DNA from: Myxococcus llanfairpwllgwyngyllgogerychwyrndrobwllllantysiliogogogochensis
Lineage (GTDB): Bacteria > Myxococcota > Myxococcia > Myxococcales > Myxococcaceae
Assembly: GCF_006636215.1 (NCBI RefSeq)
Contig: NZ_VIFM01000024.1
Coordinates: 1-64,000 of the forward strand
Direction of reading: 5' to 3'
Length of the DNA stretch: 64,000 bases
In this document: positions 18,009 through 25,735 of the stretch, piece after piece
Layout: the number at the start of each line of letters is the position of its first letter
How positions within the stretch are numbered: position 1 is the first letter of the stretch
Translations under genes and position numbers: made by a program
Notes under the pieces: generated by a model
What the model was told of the DNA's origin: nothing
Databases searched by the model: none
Seen by the model: only the letters and a program-made list of their open reading frames with translations

Positions 18009-18105
18009 GACCCCAGCCCCCCACGGCAACGCAAGTGACAGCGGTGTCCGCGTCGAATTCTTCAGACGCCTGCACACACCGCGGGCCGTAATTTCGCCCC
18101 GCCAC

Positions 18106-18129
18106 GGAACGCCGGACGCGCCGCGTTCC
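18106..18129 (-). terminator. Hairpin behind the di-haem propeller gene
   Basis: Arms GGAACGC (18106-18112) and GCGTTCC (18123-18129) pair perfectly over a 10-nt loop, 10 bp beyond the leftward stop at 18139. It separates that gene from the next, which appears to have its own promoter. Confidence 0.5.
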
Positions 18130-18135
18130 GACGCG

Positions 18136-18152
18136 TGCTCACAATGTGAGCA
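18136..18152. repeat. 17-bp perfect palindrome at the end of the di-haem propeller gene
   Basis: TGCTCACA, a central A, then TGTGAGCA. It covers the last codons and stop of the gene at 18139-20466. The TCACA/TGTGA halves resemble sites of CRP- or LacI-type regulators, but the spacing is too short for a standard CRP site. Confidence 0.5.
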
Positions 18153-20466
18153 GGAAGGCGAGCACGTCGTCCCGCTCCTCGGAGCTGAAGGCGCGCGCAT
18201 CACCGTGTGCGGGCCCGGCCGTCTCCAGCACCGTCCTCAAGGGGAAGCGCGTGTCCACCACCAGCCGGCCATCCTTCACCGCGTAACCCGCCGTGGCGCT
18301 CGTGAGCAGCGGCCACATGTCCCACGTGCCCACCAGCGACGGCGGCGCCGCGCCCACCACCAGGTCCTGCTGCTCGACGCGCAGCGGCAGGGCCACGGGT
18401 GTGCCCACATCCAGGTACTGGCCTCGCGTCCGGGCGTCCTGGTCCAACGTGTAGAGCGGCGCGGGATGGCACGCCAGACAGCCGCCCCGCCCCTCGAACA
18501 ACGCGCGCCCCCGCGCGGGACGACCCACGTGTCCATCCGGGAGCGTCACCGACTCCAGCGGCGCGCCATCCTCGCCCCGGTACGGGTTGGGTGGCGTCAC
18601 CATCAGCGACGTATAGAGGGTGAGCGCCTCGACTTCGGAGGGGGACGGGTCCGGGTTGTGGAAGCGGTTGCGTCCGCCCACGAAGCTCGCCGTCTCCGCC
18701 AGGTTGTGCTGGCTGGCGGGCGTGAAGAAGGGCGGCGTGTCGCGGCTGCCCAGCACGGTGGGCGAGCGGTAGATGCGATTGGGCCGCGTCTTCTCGTAGA
18801 AGACCCCGCCGGTGTGTCCCTCGATGTGACAGCCGTCGCAGGTGATGCCGGTGCGTCCCAGGTCCGCGTAATAGAGGACCTGACCCAACCGGCGCTTGGC
18901 CTGCGCGCGCGTCACCACCACCGGGAGCCGCCGCGTCACCACCCCCTGCCGCCCCTTGCGCGCGTCGCGCACGTCCACCACCGCCACCTCGCGGGTGAAG
19001 CGGTTGAGGACATAGAGGGTGGCGCCGTCGGGTGAGAGCACCAGCGAGCGCGGCCCGGAGTGCAGCTCCTCGCCCGCACGTCCCTTCGTCGAGAAGTCCC
19101 CGGCCGGACGGATGCGCGGCATGTCCTGGGGCGGCGTCAGCGAAACCTTCTGAAGCACCGCGCCGCGCGCCACCGTGTCGTCGCTGGAAACCAGCGCCCG
19201 GGCGTCAATCACCCGCACCCAGCCGATGCCCACGTCCGCCGCGTAGAGCAACTCCGTGGCCTCGTCGAGCGCCAGGCCCTCCGTCACCCCCGCGCCGAAG
19301 CCCCGGTGTCTCACATAGTCGCCACGCGCCGGGTCGATGACGGCCACGCCGCTGTTGTTGCTCACCTCCATGCGCTGGGGATTGGGCCCGACATTGGGGC
19401 CCAGGCTCGCCATGAAGAGGCGGCCCAGCTTCTGGCTCGCGACAAGCGCGCGCGGCGCCTTCCCCCCCATCACCTGCGCGCGGAAGCGCTCCGTGTTGCC
19501 GCCGACGATGGCCACGCCCGGCCCCGGCACCACGGTGAACGCGCGCGCGCCGTCCTCCTGACGCAAGAGCTCCAGTTGCCCCGTCTGGAGGCTGCCCACC
19601 GCCAGCAGGTCCTTCCATCGGGCGAGCGCGCGCGGATTGGGGTCCACCGGCGCGGCCCAGCGCTCGCGTCCATCCTCGAGCGAGACAGCCCGCACCGTGT
19701 CCCTCACCTGCTCCGCGATGAAGGCCACGCCACGCGCGCCGTCCACCTCCAGTCCGGAGGCCCCCAGGGGCGCGGGCAACACCCGCGGCTCGCTTTCAGA
19801 GTCCAGCGCGAACACGCGCAGCTCCGGCTGGAAGCGATGGACCACGCCGAGGAAGGACCGGCCGCGCGCATCCTTCCACGTCGCCAGCGCGGAGGGCCCA
19901 TCCCCCACCGCCAGCCGCTCCACGCGACCCGAGCCCACGTCCAGGGAGTACACCGTGTCCGTGGGCGGCGAGACGACGAACAGCGTGCGCCCATCCGGCG
20001 ACGCCACCATCCCCATCAGGTCGGGAAAGGCGCTGTCATTCACCAGCGTGAGGGGGGCGCTCCCCTCGACAGGCGCGCCCCCGTCCGCCACCAGCCGGAC
20101 CTCCACCACCACCTGGGGCAGGTCCTCTGGCAGCGCCAGCCCCGCGGGCAGCCGGGCGAAGGCATGGGCCGAGTCGACCACCGTCAACGGCAGCTCGCGT
20201 GACAGTGGTGGACCGAGTGACAAACGCAATCCCGCTACCAGCCTCGCGCCCTGGATGGACAGGGGCTGGGAGGTCTCATTGCTGGTGAGCCGGGGGCCCA
20301 CCGAATCGAGCCTCGGCGCCGTTCCCGAGGAGGGGGGCGCGGAGGACCCGGGAGGCGCGGATGTGCGCTCGCCCCGCGTGCTCAGGCGGTAACCCACAAA
20401 CCCGGCGGCGCTCCACAGCGCCACGCCCACCGCCAGCATTGCCCACTTGCGCGCCGCGCTCGTCAC
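18139..20466 (-). CDS. Di-haem cytochrome c / YVTN-type beta-propeller protein (MtsA position)
   Basis: Seen: 775 residues from GTG. The N-terminus has one hydrophobic segment (about 8-28, WAMLAVGVALWSAAGFVGYRL), serving as export signal or anchor. Residues about 130-520 form a beta-propeller with repeated SPDG-type turns (MVASPDGRTLFVVSPPTDTVY, LVLSPDGATLYVLNRFTREVAVV). The last third has two c-type haem motifs, CDGCH near 543 and CLACH near 663, plus FFTPASQHNLAETASFVGGRNRFHNP; the arrangement resembles bacterial cytochrome c peroxidase-like (MauG-type) domains. Known: such proteins work outside the cytoplasm in electron transfer or oxidative modification. It heads the leftward surface-protein set and is divergent from the envelope-complex operon. 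Its job in a cohesion locus is unknown. Confidence 0.87.
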   Translation of the reverse strand: MTSAARKWAMLAVGVALWSAAGFVGYRLSTRGERTSAPPGSSAPPSSGTAPRLDSVGPRLTSNETSQPLSIQGARLVAGLRLSLGPPLSRELPLTVVDSAHAFARLPAGLALPEDLPQVVVEVRLVADGGAPVEGSAPLTLVNDSAFPDLMGMVASPDGRTLFVVSPPTDTVYSLDVGSGRVERLAVGDGPSALATWKDARGRSFLGVVHRFQPELRVFALDSESEPRVLPAPLGASGLEVDGARGVAFIAEQVRDTVRAVSLEDGRERWAAPVDPNPRALARWKDLLAVGSLQTGQLELLRQEDGARAFTVVPGPGVAIVGGNTERFRAQVMGGKAPRALVASQKLGRLFMASLGPNVGPNPQRMEVSNNSGVAVIDPARGDYVRHRGFGAGVTEGLALDEATELLYAADVGIGWVRVIDARALVSSDDTVARGAVLQKVSLTPPQDMPRIRPAGDFSTKGRAGEELHSGPRSLVLSPDGATLYVLNRFTREVAVVDVRDARKGRQGVVTRRLPVVVTRAQAKRRLGQVLYYADLGRTGITCDGCHIEGHTGGVFYEKTRPNRIYRSPTVLGSRDTPPFFTPASQHNLAETASFVGGRNRFHNPDPSPSEVEALTLYTSLMVTPPNPYRGEDGAPLESVTLPDGHVGRPARGRALFEGRGGCLACHPAPLYTLDQDARTRGQYLDVGTPVALPLRVEQQDLVVGAAPPSLVGTWDMWPLLTSATAGYAVKDGRLVVDTRFPLRTVLETAGPAHGDARAFSSEERDDVLAFLLTL

Positions 20467-20698
20467 GTCGTGTCCCGGTGCCTTTCGCGAGAAAGCATCC
20501 TCCCTCCTCTCGCGCGAGGCCACGAGGATTCTCCCCGTGCCCGCCCGGTTGGACAGCGACTTCAGACACGGAGCGGCACGACATCTTTCCGCTCGGCCGG
20601 CAACGAGCAAGTGCAGTCGTGGAGCACGCGCCCCACATGGGGTGGAGTGCCCCCCACACCTGTTGACCGACGTCTCACGAACAGCCCTGGAGTGTGCG
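20467..20698. other. Divergent intergenic region between surface-protein and envelope-complex arms
   Basis: Together with the promoter elements just downstream this makes a 267-bp gap between outward-facing genes at 20466 and 20734. No credible gene. It should hold the leftward promoter for the di-haem propeller gene, but I could not identify one. Confidence 0.6.
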
Positions 20699-20727
20699 TT
20701 GACAGGTCCATACACGCATCGCTTAAC
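20699..20727 (+). promoter_or_regulatory. Promoter for the envelope-complex operon, placed for leaderless transcription
   Basis: TTGACA (20699-20704, perfect -35 consensus), 17-bp spacer, CTTAAC (20722-20727, 3/6 match to the -10). The ATG at 20734 begins seven bases after the -10, where the transcript start is expected. No Shine-Dalgarno sequence lies before the ATG. Confidence 0.5.
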
Positions 20728-20733
20728 CTGTTG

Positions 20734-21135
20734 ATGATGCGACGCTTCCTCCTCTGCATGGCCGTCGCCCAGCTCCTCGGCATCGGTACGCTGTTCATCC
20801 CGAGCGACGCCTGGGCCCAGGGCCGCGGCCGTTCCGCGAAATCGGCGAAGTCGAAGGCTGGCAAGAAGTCCAGTGCCAAGGCCCCGCCAAAAATTGAAAC
20901 CAAGAGCGCGCCCGTGACGGACCCGGTGACGGGCGAGTCCGAGGCCGCCACTTCCTCGGCGCCGCCGCAGCGCGGCCCGTCCCGCATCGACTTCGACGAC
21001 CGGCTCATCCAGGGCCAGACGAACAAGTCGGGCGCCGTCTATCTCTATGACCGCAAGGAGCTGAAGACGCGGTCGATGATCCGCGAGCGCGACAGCTTCC
21101 GCGCCGAAACGCTCGCCACGGTGTACGACCAGTAG
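20734..21135 (+). CDS. CglF-like small secreted protein
   Basis: Seen: 133 residues; two adjacent ATGs (20734, 20737) and no ribosome site. The signal peptide ends in SDAWAQ, followed by a very basic Lys/Ala/Ser-rich stretch (RGRSAKSAKSKAGKKSSAKAPP). A conserved-looking C-terminal block begins RIDFDDRLIQGQTNKSGAVY and includes DRKELKTRS. This layout fits the small periplasmic CglF group of contact-dependent gliding proteins, recalled from family knowledge. It is the first gene of an eight-gene rightward operon and is 39 bp before the FHA/TonB-like gene. It may couple inner- and outer-membrane parts of the complex; that is inference. Confidence 0.8.
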   Translation: MMRRFLLCMAVAQLLGIGTLFIPSDAWAQGRGRSAKSAKSKAGKKSSAKAPPKIETKSAPVTDPVTGESEAATSSAPPQRGPSRIDFDDRLIQGQTNKSGAVYLYDRKELKTRSMIRERDSFRAETLATVYDQ

Positions 21136-21174
21136 GGCAGCACCGCCCACCAGCCCTTGAAGGGAGCGTCACCG

Positions 21175-23388
21175 TTGAGCGGCCAGCCCAGCGTCCTGCA
21201 AGTCGTCATCCTCCGCGACGGACTCCTCGTTGGGACGGAAGTCTTCGTCCCCGGCACGTATGCGCTCGGTTCAGACCCGTCCGCGGACCTGAGGCTGGAA
21301 GACCCGGCCGTGGAGCCGCGCCACGCGCTGCTCTATTTCCAGAACGGACGCGCGGCCATCCAGGACGCGGGCACCGCCACGGGCCTGTTCGTCAACGGAC
21401 ACCGCGTCACCGCGTGCGAGATTCGCTCCGTGGACGAGGTGCTGTGCGGACCGTTCGTCCTCAAGACGCGCGTGCTGGCGCAGAAGCCCCACGAGGCCAA
21501 GCCGCAGCCTCCGCCGGAGGTCGCCGCGCTGTTCGGCACGCCGCAGCCCGCGCCGCCTCCCCCCGCGCAGCAGGCCGCGCCCGTGCGTCAGCTCCGCCCC
21601 GCCACCGCGCCCGCGCAGCCACTGGCCACCACCGTGCCCGCGATTCGCGCCGTGCCACAGCAGCAGGCCCATCCGGCGCAAGCGGCGACGCAGGCCATCT
21701 ATCCGCAGCAGTCCGCCGCGCCCGCCATGGTCCCCATGCCGGCGCCCGTCGCGCACGCGCCGCAGGCCTCCATCAACGCCCAGGCCCACGTGGCCGCCGC
21801 GCCGCAGCCCGTGCCGCTGCAGGCCCCCCACCAGCCCGTGCCCGCCGGCACCGTGCCGTCCGTGCGCCGCCGCGTGACGCAGGAGCCGCCGCAGGCCGCG
21901 AACACGGGCATGCTGTTCGCGGATGATCTGCTCGCGGACGTCGCGTTGGAGCCGCTGCCCGCGCCGCAAGGGCCGCTGCTCCAGGAGCCGCGCGTCACCG
22001 CGTCCAGGCCCACGCACGCGCCGCGCCTGGACCCGGGCAAGGGCACGCCCCAGCTCTACCTGGAGCTCTACTGGGGCACCATCCGCCGCGACGCGCGCCG
22101 CTTCAAGCCGGACAAGAAGCAGCCGGTGAAGGCGTCGCTGGACCTCCCCGACGCGATGCCGCTGTGGGGCTTCACGCTGCCGGAGAGCACCGGGCCCTTC
22201 ACCCTGGCCGAGTCGGCCAACGGCGCCTTCCGCCTCTTCGTGCCTCCTGGCACCGAGGTGGAGAAGAGCGGCAATGACGGCCGCTTCACCCCCGTCACCG
22301 GCGCGGCGCTGGAGTCCGACGGCAGCCGCCGCTTCATCACGCTGCGCGAGGGCGTGGGCGCCCGGCTGACGCAGGGCCAGATGTCGCTGGTGGCCTATGC
22401 CGCCCCCATCCCCACGCGCGTGTTCGTCAACCCGCTCAAGGGCCTGCCGTGGCTGGCGATGATGTGCTTCCTGCTCTTCGCGTCGGGGATGGGCGCCTTC
22501 ATCGCGCTCAAGCCGCCCACGCCGGAGACGGCGGACTTCACCCAGAAGAGCCTGCCGCCCGTCGCGCTGCGCCTCATCGCCCCCGAGCCGAAGAAGAAGG
22601 AAGAGGCGAAGCAGAAGCTGGAGGCCATCAAGAAGAAGGCCCCACCGAAGGAGAAGGTCGCGGAGAAGGCGCCGCCCAAGCCGGTGGAGAAGGCACCGCC
22701 TCCGCCCAAGGAGCAGCCCAAGGCCGTGGCCGCCGCGCCCGCGGAGAACAAGGCGCTCAAGGCGCTGGCGAAGCTGTCCGCCGCCGGGCCCGCCACCAAT
22801 GACCTGCTCGCCGCCGTGGACAAGCTGGGCAGCGGCCCGGGCAGCAAGAACGTGAAGAACTCCAACTACAAGCTGTCGGGCCTCATCGGAAAGGCGCCCA
22901 TCGCCAACGCGGGCCTGGGCACGTTCGGCCTGGGCGGCGGCGGCAAGGGCGGCGGCGCGACGCTGGGCGCGGAGCTTCTGCGCGGCAAGGGCGGCGGCGG
23001 TATCGGCGCGCTGGGCGCGGGCTCGGTGGGCAAGGGGAAGGTCGGCGGCACCGTCACGCGCGCCACCGCGCGCAGCATCGCCTCCACCCAGGGCACCGTG
23101 GACCGCGAGGCCGTGGCCCGCGTCATCAACAGCCACCTGAACGAAGTGCACGGTTGCTATGAGCGCGCGCTGCTCAAGGATCCGGGCCTCGCCGGCAAGG
23201 TGGTGCTGGAGTGGACCATCGGCGCCAACGGCCGCGTGGCCGCGGCGAAGACGAAGTCCTCCACGTTGCGCAATGCCTCCGTCGAGGCCTGCATCCTCAC
23301 CAATCTGAAGTCCTGGACCTTCCCCGCCCCCAAGGGCGGCGTGGTCATCATCACCTACCCGTTCCTCTTCAACTCCGTCGGCTACTGA
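21175..23388 (+). CDS. GltG/NfsG-like FHA-transmembrane protein with AgmX/PglI (TonB-like) C-terminal domain
   Basis: Inner-membrane protein expected to link cytoplasmic signals or energy to the periplasm. Seen: 737 residues from a TTG preceded by GAAGGGAG eight bases away; a TTG at 21157 lies inside that site and was rejected. The FHA-like domain covers about 8-95 but reads EPRHALL where the family has S-x-x-H, so the phosphothreonine contact serine is missing. A Pro/Ala/Gln-rich linker and a second soluble domain follow. One transmembrane helix (LPWLAMMCFLLFASGMGAFIAL) sits near 425-445. Then come a Lys/Pro-rich periplasmic linker, a Gly-rich segment, and a C-terminal 95-residue domain with Cys in GCYERALLKDPGLAGKV and EACILTNLKSWTFP. 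The same layout occurs in GltG and NfsG. Confidence 0.9.
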   Translation: MSGQPSVLQVVILRDGLLVGTEVFVPGTYALGSDPSADLRLEDPAVEPRHALLYFQNGRAAIQDAGTATGLFVNGHRVTACEIRSVDEVLCGPFVLKTRVLAQKPHEAKPQPPPEVAALFGTPQPAPPPPAQQAAPVRQLRPATAPAQPLATTVPAIRAVPQQQAHPAQAATQAIYPQQSAAPAMVPMPAPVAHAPQASINAQAHVAAAPQPVPLQAPHQPVPAGTVPSVRRRVTQEPPQAANTGMLFADDLLADVALEPLPAPQGPLLQEPRVTASRPTHAPRLDPGKGTPQLYLELYWGTIRRDARRFKPDKKQPVKASLDLPDAMPLWGFTLPESTGPFTLAESANGAFRLFVPPGTEVEKSGNDGRFTPVTGAALESDGSRRFITLREGVGARLTQGQMSLVAYAAPIPTRVFVNPLKGLPWLAMMCFLLFASGMGAFIALKPPTPETADFTQKSLPPVALRLIAPEPKKKEEAKQKLEAIKKKAPPKEKVAEKAPPKPVEKAPPPPKEQPKAVAAAPAENKALKALAKLSAAGPATNDLLAAVDKLGSGPGSKNVKNSNYKLSGLIGKAPIANAGLGTFGLGGGGKGGGATLGAELLRGKGGGGIGALGAGSVGKGKVGGTVTRATARSIASTQGTVDREAVARVINSHLNEVHGCYERALLKDPGLAGKVVLEWTIGANGRVAAAKTKSSTLRNASVEACILTNLKSWTFPAPKGGVVIITYPFLFNSVGY

Positions 23389-23441
23389 CGCGGGCCCCCC
23401 ACCCGCGTTTCGTTCCGCTCATCCGCCAGGAAGCCCCCACC

Positions 23442-24077
23442 GTGCGATACGCCCTGCTCATTCTCTTGTTCCTGGCGCCCGGCCTTGCCCGCGCCCAGGC
23501 CGAGGCGCTCGAGAATCCCGGCGCCGTCTCCGCCATCCAGGAGCGGCAGTACCGGATGAACCACGAGCTGTACCTCGGGGTCGGCGTGCTGCCGGCCGAC
23601 GCCTTCTACAAGGGCCTCACTGGAAGCGTCTCGTACACGTACCACTTCAGCGACACGTTCGCGTGGCAGGTGGGCCGCGGCACGTACAGCTACAACATCC
23701 AGACGTCGCTGCGCCGGCAGCTCGAGCGCGACTTCGACGTGGCCCCCACCGCCTCCGCGTTCGAGGACCAGGTGCAGTGGATGGTGGGCTCGGACCTCGT
23801 CTGGAGCCCGCTCTACGGCAAGACGGCCGTGCTCAACAGCTCCGTGCTGCACTTCGAGGCGTTCCTGCTCGGCGGCGGCACGGTGGTGAAGATTGACCGG
23901 CAGGACGGCTTCCGCCCCGCCATCAACCTGGGCCTGGGCGTGCGCATGTTCTCCGGCAAGACGCTGTCGTTCCGGCTCGACGTGACGAACAACGTCGTGT
24001 TCGCGGGTGCCTCCCGCATCATCAATGTCCCCGTGGTCCAGCTCGGTACCGCGTTCAACTTCGGCGCCACGGAATGA
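23442..24077 (+). CDS. Outer-membrane beta-barrel protein of the Glt/Nfs-like complex
   Basis: Seen: 211 residues from GTG with AGGAAG upstream. The signal peptide ends in LARAQA. The mature chain shows alternating strands with aromatic girdle residues (GLTGSVSYTYHFSDTFAWQVG, GTYSYNIQTSLRRQLERDF, LHFEAFLLGGGTVVK, LSFRLDVTNNVVF) and ends in a strand VQLGTAFNFGATE. Size and pattern match the small myxobacterial outer-membrane barrels of the GltA/GltB/NfsA/NfsB type. The stop overlaps the next ATG (ATGA). Presumably the outer-membrane element of the machine. Confidence 0.88.
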   Translation: MRYALLILLFLAPGLARAQAEALENPGAVSAIQERQYRMNHELYLGVGVLPADAFYKGLTGSVSYTYHFSDTFAWQVGRGTYSYNIQTSLRRQLERDFDVAPTASAFEDQVQWMVGSDLVWSPLYGKTAVLNSSVLHFEAFLLGGGTVVKIDRQDGFRPAINLGLGVRMFSGKTLSFRLDVTNNVVFAGASRIINVPVVQLGTAFNFGATE

Positions 24078-25735
24078 CCCCCCGCTCACTTATCGCCGCG
24101 CTCGCCAGCGCCGCGCTCGTCGTGTCTCCAGCGACGGCTCCCGCCCAGTCTGGCGGTGGCTCGCTGCCCATGCCGCCACCTCCTTCCGGCGCGAAGGCCA
24201 CGCCCGGCGCCGCCGCCAGACCCGCGACGGGCTCCCCCGCTCCGGCCGCGAAGCCCGCCGAGTCCGGTGCACCCGCGCCGGCCGCCGGCACCGAGGGCGC
24301 GCCCGCGGCTGCCGCGTCCGACAAGAAGCCGGAGGCCGCCGCCGAGGCGCCGCCGCCCGTGCCGCAGAAGGTGGACCCGGCCATCTTCGACCAGGCGCTG
24401 CAGGACTACTTCGACGGCAAGCCGCGCGACGCCGCGGGTCCCCTCTACGCGTGGCTCCAGGCCGCGCCCAAGACGGACGACAACTACGCCTGGGCGCAGT
24501 ACTTCCTCGCCCGGAGCCTCATCGACCTGGGCCTGACGCACGCGGGCGCGTCGTATCTGGCGCGCATCGCCCGTGAGCGCTCCAACCCGAACGTCATCCC
24601 CCGCGCGCTCGACACGCTGAAGGAGCTGACGGACCGGCCGCACGACGACGTGATGATCGACGAGCAGGTCTTCGGCGCGCTCGACCTGGGCTTCCTCCCG
24701 GAAGACACGGGCGCGTACGCGCACTATCAGCAGGGCCTCGTCGACCTGCGCGTGGGCAACGAGCGCTGGGCCAACACGCACTTCGCCAAGCTGTCGGAGA
24801 CGAGCGCCGAGGCCAGCCGCGCGAAGTTCGCGCTGCTCGTCACCCGGCTCAAGCAGGTGAAGGAGCCCTCCGAGGAGCTCATCGCGGACTTCCTGGGCCT
24901 GTCCAAGGACGAGAAGCTCACGCGCGAGGCGCGCAACGAGGCGGCGCTCGCGGTGGCCCGCCTGCGCTACGAGCGGCTGGACTACACGGGCGCGCTGGAG
25001 GCGTACAACCTGGTGAAGCTGCCGGAGCTGGACCCGGGCCGCGCCAGCCTCTACCTGGAGGAAGCGTGGACCCGCTACAAGCTGGGTGAGCCGCGCGCGT
25101 CGCTGGGCATCCTCACCACCCTGGATGCTCCGTCGTTCCGCGACGAGTTCCTGCCGGACAAGTACCTGCTGCGCGCCCTCATCTACCGCGACCTCTGCCA
25201 CTACCTGCCCGCCAAGCGCGCGGCGAAGGAGCTGACGCGCAGGTTCGCGGACTCGCTGGAGGCGGTGCGCAACCGCGACGACCTCACCCAGGACCTCCGC
25301 CTGCGCCGCGCGGCCAACTCGCACGGTGGCACCCAGCGCGCCTCGCGCTTCGTGGAGACGCTGGACCTGGAGGGCGAGCGCCTGGGCCGCTACGCCGGCA
25401 GCTTCGGCGACCGGCTCTTCTCGCACCTGACGAAGCTGTACGACTTGTCTCGCGCCGAGGCCGTGCGCGTGTACGACGCGCGACTGGCGGAGGCCGTGCG
25501 CCAGGAAGCGGACACGCTCCTGCGCGCCGCGGAGCAGGTGCGACTGATGGAATACGAAGTGGGACTGAAGCTGTACGAGCGCGTGAAGAAGGGCGCGAAA
25601 ATCGTGGCGCCCGAGGATGAACAACTCCTGACGCCCGACAGCGTCGCCTTCCGCTTCGACGGCGAATACTGGAACGACGAGCTCAAGTCGTACCGGGTCA
25701 GCATCGAGAGCCGCTGCATCGAGGAGACCCCATGA
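24074..25735 (+). CDS. Periplasmic TPR protein, GltC/NfsC-like
   Basis: Seen: 553 residues from ATG in an ATGA overlap with the barrel gene. The signal peptide ends in ATAPAQ, followed by a 75-residue Pro/Ala/Gly linker. A helical tetratricopeptide-like repeat region covers about 95-400 (ALQDYFDGKPRDAAGPLYAWLQ, YAWAQYFLARSLIDLGLTHAGA, HYQQGLVDLRVGNERWANTHF). The C-terminal block includes EQVRLMEYEVGLKLYERVKKGAK and then FRFDGEYWNDELKSYRVSIE with a late Cys. Known: GltC-type TPR proteins bridge barrels and inner parts in the gliding machine. It is coupled to the following TPR gene by another ATGA. Confidence 0.87.
   Translation: MTPRSLIAALASAALVVSPATAPAQSGGGSLPMPPPPSGAKATPGAAARPATGSPAPAAKPAESGAPAPAAGTEGAPAAAASDKKPEAAAEAPPPVPQKVDPAIFDQALQDYFDGKPRDAAGPLYAWLQAAPKTDDNYAWAQYFLARSLIDLGLTHAGASYLARIARERSNPNVIPRALDTLKELTDRPHDDVMIDEQVFGALDLGFLPEDTGAYAHYQQGLVDLRVGNERWANTHFAKLSETSAEASRAKFALLVTRLKQVKEPSEELIADFLGLSKDEKLTREARNEAALAVARLRYERLDYTGALEAYNLVKLPELDPGRASLYLEEAWTRYKLGEPRASLGILTTLDAPSFRDEFLPDKYLLRALIYRDLCHYLPAKRAAKELTRRFADSLEAVRNRDDLTQDLRLRRAANSHGGTQRASRFVETLDLEGERLGRYAGSFGDRLFSHLTKLYDLSRAEAVRVYDARLAEAVRQEADTLLRAAEQVRLMEYEVGLKLYERVKKGAKIVAPEDEQLLTPDSVAFRFDGEYWNDELKSYRVSIESRCIEETP

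Noticed and set aside
20470-20733. N-terminal extension of the CglF-like protein
   Set aside because: The extension has no signal-like start and would bury the signal peptide beginning at 20734.
21271-23151. 626-codon leftward frame opposite the FHA/TonB-like gene
   Set aside because: Composition is the reverse of Pro/Ala/Lys codons (Leu/Arg/Gly/His repeats); no family features.
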